In this document: piece after piece, positions 60,290 to 64,000 of the stretch | How the letters are laid out: each line of letters opens with the position of its first letter | Numbering within the stretch: the first letter of the stretch is position 1 | Source of the DNA: Planctomycetota bacterium | GTDB lineage: Bacteria; Planctomycetota; Planctomycetia; Isosphaerales; Isosphaeraceae | Assembly: GCA_021791715.1 (NCBI GenBank) | Contig: JAJYWB010000021.1 | Coordinates: 1 to 64,000 of the forward strand | Direction of reading: 5' to 3' | Length of the DNA stretch: 64,000 bases | Program-made: the position numbers and the translations under genes | The notes under the pieces: generated by a model | Databases searched by the model: none | Told to the model about the DNA's origin: nothing | The model's input: the letters and a program-made list of their open reading frames with translations, nothing else

Positions 60290-61939
60290 ATGTTTACTTG
60301 TTCGTTCGCTTCGGCGCGGGGCGGGCGGTTTTCGATAGCCCTCCGTCTCGCGGTTTCGCTGAGTGTAACGACCTTGATCGCGGTCTGGTTCGTCGCGCGG
60401 GCCCGCGACGAACGCGCCTCGAAGCGTCCGCTGCGGGTCGCCACCGGGGCGTCCGCGACGACGCGGCGGCGGCTTTTAAACGCCTTCGCCGAAGGCGCTC
60501 GAGCGCAAGGCGTGCGGATCGAGGTCGTCCCGACCGAAGGCTCGATCGACGCGTGTCAAAAAGTCGCCGCGGGCGAGGTTGAAACGGCTCTCGTCCTCGG
60601 TTCACGCGATTTCTCGGCGTTTCCACGCCTTCGCCAGATCGCCGCTCTCCACGTTGAACCGATGCACCTTTTGGTAAAAAACAACCTCTTTCAAATTGTT
60701 TCAAATGATATTCATAACCTTGAAGGCAAGCGGATCGCGACGGTCGGCTTCGAGGGATCGGCCGTGCGTCAATTTTCCAATATGTTGCTCGATATGCTCG
60801 GATTTCAATCCGCCGAAGCCGATTCGGCGGCGAAAGCGGACGCCCGGAAGATCAATGCGCACGGATCGAACCGAGACGGCGGAGCCGAACGTTCGACGAC
60901 CGATTCGGATCGATCAAACTCGAATCGACCGAACGCCGAGGCCGAAAAACCGAAAGGCCGCGTGGGTTTCGTTTATCGATCGAACTTCGACCTCGAATCG
61001 CTCGGCCCTACGACTCGCGTCGAGGAACTCCCCGACGCGATCTTCGTCGTCTCGACCCTTCCCTCGCTTCGGATTCGCGAGCTGGTGGAAAAATTCGAAT
61101 ATCGCCTCGTTCCGCTGCCGTACGCCGACGCGATCGCCCTCTCGGCGATCGAGGAATCGCAAGCCGATCAATCAAAAGTTCGAACAAACATACTTCACAA
61201 AGAATTTATTCATGATGTATCGATTCCTCAATTCGCTTATCAAATCGATCCTCCCGTGCCGGCATCGACGATACGGACGCTCGGCCTGCGGGTTTTGCTC
61301 GTGGGGCGAGACGATCTCGACCCCGATCGGGTCGAGGAGGTGCTGGGATTGATTTTCCGCACTCGATTCGCACGGCTCGTGAGGCCCAAGCTCGACGCCG
61401 CGGGAATGAAAGGATATTCCGAATTGCCGTGGCACGAAGGCTCGCTCCGGTATTTTCATCATGACGATCCATTTATCACGGCCGAGTCGATCGACGAGCT
61501 CGAAAAGACGATGACGATCGTCGGCACGATCGCGGGGGGGATCCTTGTTTTATGGCAGTGGCTTCGCAGTCGAAGAGCCGTCGAACGCGATCGTCGGTTC
61601 CAGGTTTATCTTGTGAAGGTGAGTGAAATCGATCGGCGAGCGCTCGATTATGAGATCGCGAACACGCTCGAAGTCGCCTCGCTCGTGTCGCTTCAGCGCG
61701 AACTCGGAGTTCTCAAAAACGAGGCGATCGAGAAGTTCGCCGAGGGGGAGATCGGCGGAGAATCGCTGTTGAACGGATTCCTGGCGCACGTCAACGACTC
61801 GCGCGACAACATCACGCGATTGATTCTCCACGCAAGGTCGGAGGCGGCGACTTCTCGCGAGACTGAGGATAACGAACGGAACGTGCGATCGGTTCGTTCA
61901 ACCGCGGCGGATAACTCAACAAATAAAACAGTATCTTAA
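60290..61939 (+). CDS. Membrane-anchored TAXI-type (TRAP) solute-binding protein
   Basis: A 549-residue protein with an N-terminal membrane helix (IALRLAVSLSVTTLIAVWFVA, about residues 17-36). It is followed by a periplasmic-binding fold like TAXI-type TRAP receptors: LRVATGASATTRRRLL, GEVETALVLGSRDF, LHLLV-like MHLLVKNN, GKRIATVGFEGSAVRQ and a long acidic/Asn-rich insert at about 175-225. A second helix near residue 418-436 (TIVGTIAGGILVLWQWL) is followed by a cytoplasmic charged coiled-coil tail. Classical TAXI receptors are soluble and lack the second helix, so this looks like a sensor. Start ATG 60290 is chosen because the helix follows; GTG 60281 is possible. No TRAP permease is near. 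Confidence 0.7.
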   Translation: MFTCSFASARGGRFSIALRLAVSLSVTTLIAVWFVARARDERASKRPLRVATGASATTRRRLLNAFAEGARAQGVRIEVVPTEGSIDACQKVAAGEVETALVLGSRDFSAFPRLRQIAALHVEPMHLLVKNNLFQIVSNDIHNLEGKRIATVGFEGSAVRQFSNMLLDMLGFQSAEADSAAKADARKINAHGSNRDGGAERSTTDSDRSNSNRPNAEAEKPKGRVGFVYRSNFDLESLGPTTRVEELPDAIFVVSTLPSLRIRELVEKFEYRLVPLPYADAIALSAIEESQADQSKVRTNILHKEFIHDVSIPQFAYQIDPPVPASTIRTLGLRVLLVGRDDLDPDRVEEVLGLIFRTRFARLVRPKLDAAGMKGYSELPWHEGSLRYFHHDDPFITAESIDELEKTMTIVGTIAGGILVLWQWLRSRRAVERDRRFQVYLVKVSEIDRRALDYEIANTLEVASLVSLQRELGVLKNEAIEKFAEGEIGGESLLNGFLAHVNDSRDNITRLILHARSEAATSRETEDNERNVRSVRSTAADNSTNKTVS

Positions 61940-62037
61940 TTTACGAATTCAACAATTAATAAAGCTTTAACTTAGCAATTCGAGTGAACGACGAGGATCA
62001 AATCAGATGAAATATCAAAAACATAAGAGGTTGTGCA

Positions 62038-62076
62038 CCCCGAGCCCGATCGACGTCGGTCGATCGGGCCGAGGGG
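62038..62076. terminator. Strong hairpin between convergent genes
   Basis: An 11-base perfect stem (GCCCGATCGAC, 62044-62054, with its complement at 62059-62069) and a 4-base loop are extended by CCCC/GGGG. It lies between the TAXI-type gene and clpC, so it probably serves both, although T-runs are lacking. Confidence 0.7.
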
Positions 62077-62114
62077 CGGGGACGGGAAGGCGTGGTAACG
62101 CGAGCGGGTCGGGT

Positions 62115-64000
62115 TTAAACCTCGCCCGCGGGGGTATCGGGCGCCGCGGCGGCTGCGCCGACCTCGGCGAGCGCCTCTTCTCCTTTGACGGTCGCCTCGA
62201 ATCGCAGTCGTTTGATATCATCGATCGTTTCGAGGCGAACGGTGATCAAGTTTTTACCTTTAAACTCGCCGCGGAGGATCTCCTCGCTCATCGGATCTTC
62301 GATGAAATTCTCGATCGCGCGACGAAGCGGGCGGGCGCCGTAATCTGGATTGAAGCCTTTTTCAATCAAGAACTCTTTGGCTTCGTCGCTGAGAACGAGT
62401 TCGAGCCCCCGATCGCGCAGCCGGCCTCGAACTTTCGTCAGCTCGATGTCGACGATCTGCTTGAGATTCTCGCGATTGAGCCCGTGGAAGACGATCACAT
62501 CGTCGAGCCGGTTGAGGAACTCGGGACGGAAATAACGCTCGATCGAAACTTTCACTCGCTCTTTCATCGTTTCATACGACGCCGCGTCGTCGCGGCCGCG
62601 ATCGAATCCGAAGATGTTCGAGGTCGAAACCGATTCGGCGCCGGCGTTCGTCGTGAGGATCAAGATCGTGTTCTTGAAGTCGACGTTGCGGCCGAAGCTG
62701 TCGGTCAGTCGCCCTTCCTCCATGATTTGGAGCAACATGTTGAAGACGTCGGGATGCGCCTTCTCGATCTCGTCCAAAAGCACCACCGCGTAGGGACGGC
62801 GGCGGATCTTCTCGGTCAATTGCCCCCCTTCCTCGTAACCGACATAACCCGGAGGGGCGCCGATCAAACGCGACACGTTGTGTTTTTCCATGTATTCCGA
62901 CATGTCGATTTGAATGAGCGCGTCGGCGTCGCCGAACATGAACTCGGCGAGGCTCTTGGCGAGGAGCGTTTTGCCGACGCCCGTCGGTCCGGCGAAGATG
63001 AACGAGCCGATCGGCCGTTTGGGATCCTTCAGCCCGGCCCTGCTGCGCCGCACCGCCTGGCTGATCCGCTTGATCGCCTCGGTTTGAGAAATGACCTTCT
63101 TTTGAAGATCCTGCTCCATCCGGACGAGTCGCTCGGACTCTTCGGCTTCGAGCCTCGTGAGCGGAATGCCCGTCATCTTGCTGACGACCTCGGCGACGAC
63201 CTCCTCGTCGACCGTGCCGTCGATCTCTTTCGATCGTTCCCGCCATTCGCGCGTGATCGTTTCTTTCTTTTTCTTCAGCTTATCGGCCTGATCGCGGAGC
63301 GCCGCGGCGCGCTCGAAATCTTGATTGGCGACCGCCTCTTCTTTGTCTTGATTAAGCCGTTCGATCTGCTCGTCGAGCTCTTTGAGATCGGGGGGACGCG
63401 TCATCGCCTTAAGGCGGACGCGAGCGCCAGCCTCGTCGACGACGTCGATCGCCTTGTCGGGCAAACAACGTCCCGTGATATAACGATCCGAAAGCTCGAT
63501 CGCGGCCTCGAGCGCCTCGTCGGTGATTTGCACGCGATGGTGCGTTTCGTAACGATCGCGCAAGCCGCGAAGAATCTCGAGCGCCTCGTTCTTCGACGGC
63601 GGTTCGACGACGATAGTTTGGAATCGACGTTCAAGTGCGCCGTCTTTTTCAATATATTTACGATATTCATCGAGAGTCGTGGCGCCGATGCATTGCACCT
63701 CGCCGCGAGCGAGCGCCGGCTTAAGCACGTTCGACGCGTCGATCGCCCCCTCGGCGCCACCCGCGCCCACCAGCGTGTGCAATTCGTCGATGAAGAGGAT
63801 CGTGTTTTTGGCGCGACGAACCTCGTTCATCACCGCCTTGATCCGCTCTTCAAATTGACCGCGATATTTCGTGCCGGCGACCATCATCGCCAGATCGAGC
63901 ACGACGATCCGACGGTCGCGCAACAGCTCGGGGACGTTCCCCTCGACGATCATCTGCGCCAACCCTTCGACGATCGCGGTTTTACCAACCCCCGCCTCGC
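62115..64000 (-). CDS. clpC: ClpC-family ATP-dependent Clp ATPase (partial)
   Basis: The C-terminal part of an AAA+ unfoldase that feeds substrates to ClpP. The gene runs off the right edge, with the first visible codons reading [15 protein letters not shown], Walker A of the first ATPase domain. Then come [15 protein letters not shown] (Walker B), a UVR-like [18 protein letters not shown] middle block and [24 protein letters not shown]. The second domain has [18 protein letters not shown] (Walker A), [15 protein letters not shown] (Walker B) and [15 protein letters not shown]. The UVR block and the short middle region favour ClpC over ClpB. The 3' end is complete at 62115. Confidence 0.93.
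   Translation of the reverse strand, partial: EAGVGKTAIVEGLAQMIVEGNVPELLRDRRIVVLDLAMMVAGTKYRGQFEERIKAVMNEVRRAKNTILFIDELHTLVGAGGAEGAIDASNVLKPALARGEVQCIGATTLDEYRKYIEKDGALERRFQTIVVEPPSKNEALEILRGLRDRYETHHRVQITDEALEAAIELSDRYITGRCLPDKAIDVVDEAGARVRLKAMTRPPDLKELDEQIERLNQDKEEAVANQDFERAAALRDQADKLKKKKETITREWRERSKEIDGTVDEEVVAEVVSKMTGIPLTRLEAEESERLVRMEQDLQKKVISQTEAIKRISQAVRRSRAGLKDPKRPIGSFIFAGPTGVGKTLLAKSLAEFMFGDADALIQIDMSEYMEKHNVSRLIGAPPGYVGYEEGGQLTEKIRRRPYAVVLLDEIEKAHPDVFNMLLQIMEEGRLTDSFGRNVDFKNTILILTTNAGAESVSTSNIFGFDRGRDDAASYETMKERVKVSIERYFRPEFLNRLDDVIVFHGLNRENLKQIVDIELTKVRGRLRDRGLELVLSDEAKEFLIEKGFNPDYGARPLRRAIENFIEDPMSEEILRGEFKGKNLITVRLETIDDIKRLRFEATVKGEEALAEVGAAAAAPDTPAGEV

Overview
The window looks like a GC-rich planctomycete chromosome segment, probably from the Isosphaerales; the order is a guess. 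The evidence is a DUF1559 pseudopilin-like protein, an HpnCDE squalene operon, a planctomycete-type bacterial microcompartment (BMC) locus, and a dispersed repeat whose six-frame reading gives the 'GEPPGEP / LTRRFAL' peptides I associate with planctomycete genomes. Most genes are very rich in the string CGATCG. I found no rRNA, tRNA or CRISPR array.

Layout. 0-8 kb: one inverted-repeat element, a GT4 glycosyltransferase, an orphan sugar-ABC ATPase, a zinc-ribbon membrane protein, purC-aroC, and a CPA2 antiporter fused to a PTS EIIA domain. 8-17 kb: a heavy-metal RND operon (lipoprotein, odd membrane-fusion protein, CusA-like pump), a small secreted protein, then a DUF1559 protein followed by a second lipoprotein that is a paralogue of the RND-operon one. 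17.5-20.9 kb: hpnC-hpnD-hpnE. 21-23.5 kb: a mer-like operon with a clear MerR operator, a CopZ-MerT-MerP fusion and a separate MerP-like protein, but no mercuric reductase. 23.7-29 kb: a rhamnogalacturonan lyase, a Gfo/Idh/MocA oxidoreductase and an M28 peptidase.

29-39 kb (minus strand) is a complete BMC operon read from a DeoR regulator: PduL phosphotransacylase, three BMC-H proteins, acetate kinase, three BMC-P proteins, CoA-acylating aldehyde dehydrogenase, class II sugar-phosphate aldolase, an LDH/MDH-fold dehydrogenase and a TIM-barrel protein. Together they should cleave fuculose- or rhamnulose-phosphate, turn the lactaldehyde into an acyl-CoA, then an acyl-phosphate, then acid plus ATP, and recycle NADH inside a shell. 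The nearby rhamnogalacturonan lyase fits a plant-polysaccharide diet. Odd features are a third BMC-H with a different pore loop, changed key residues in the acetate kinase, a malate-type Arg in the dehydrogenase, and long Ser-rich tails on the last two proteins.

39-46.6 kb: mutM, an 0.9 kb nested repeat array, an O-methyltransferase, and a minus-strand group of epimerase, BNR propeller, esterase-like hydrolase and aldo/keto reductase. 46.8-48.6 kb: an islet of different base style with a decayed gene, a small ORF and a sigma-like/membrane protein pair. 49-64 kb: a hypothetical protein with a degenerate acidic tail, an S55-family secreted protein, a large propeller protein, a DUF2135 membrane protein, larB-nnrD, a coiled-coil protein, a membrane-anchored TAXI-type receptor, and clpC running off the right edge.
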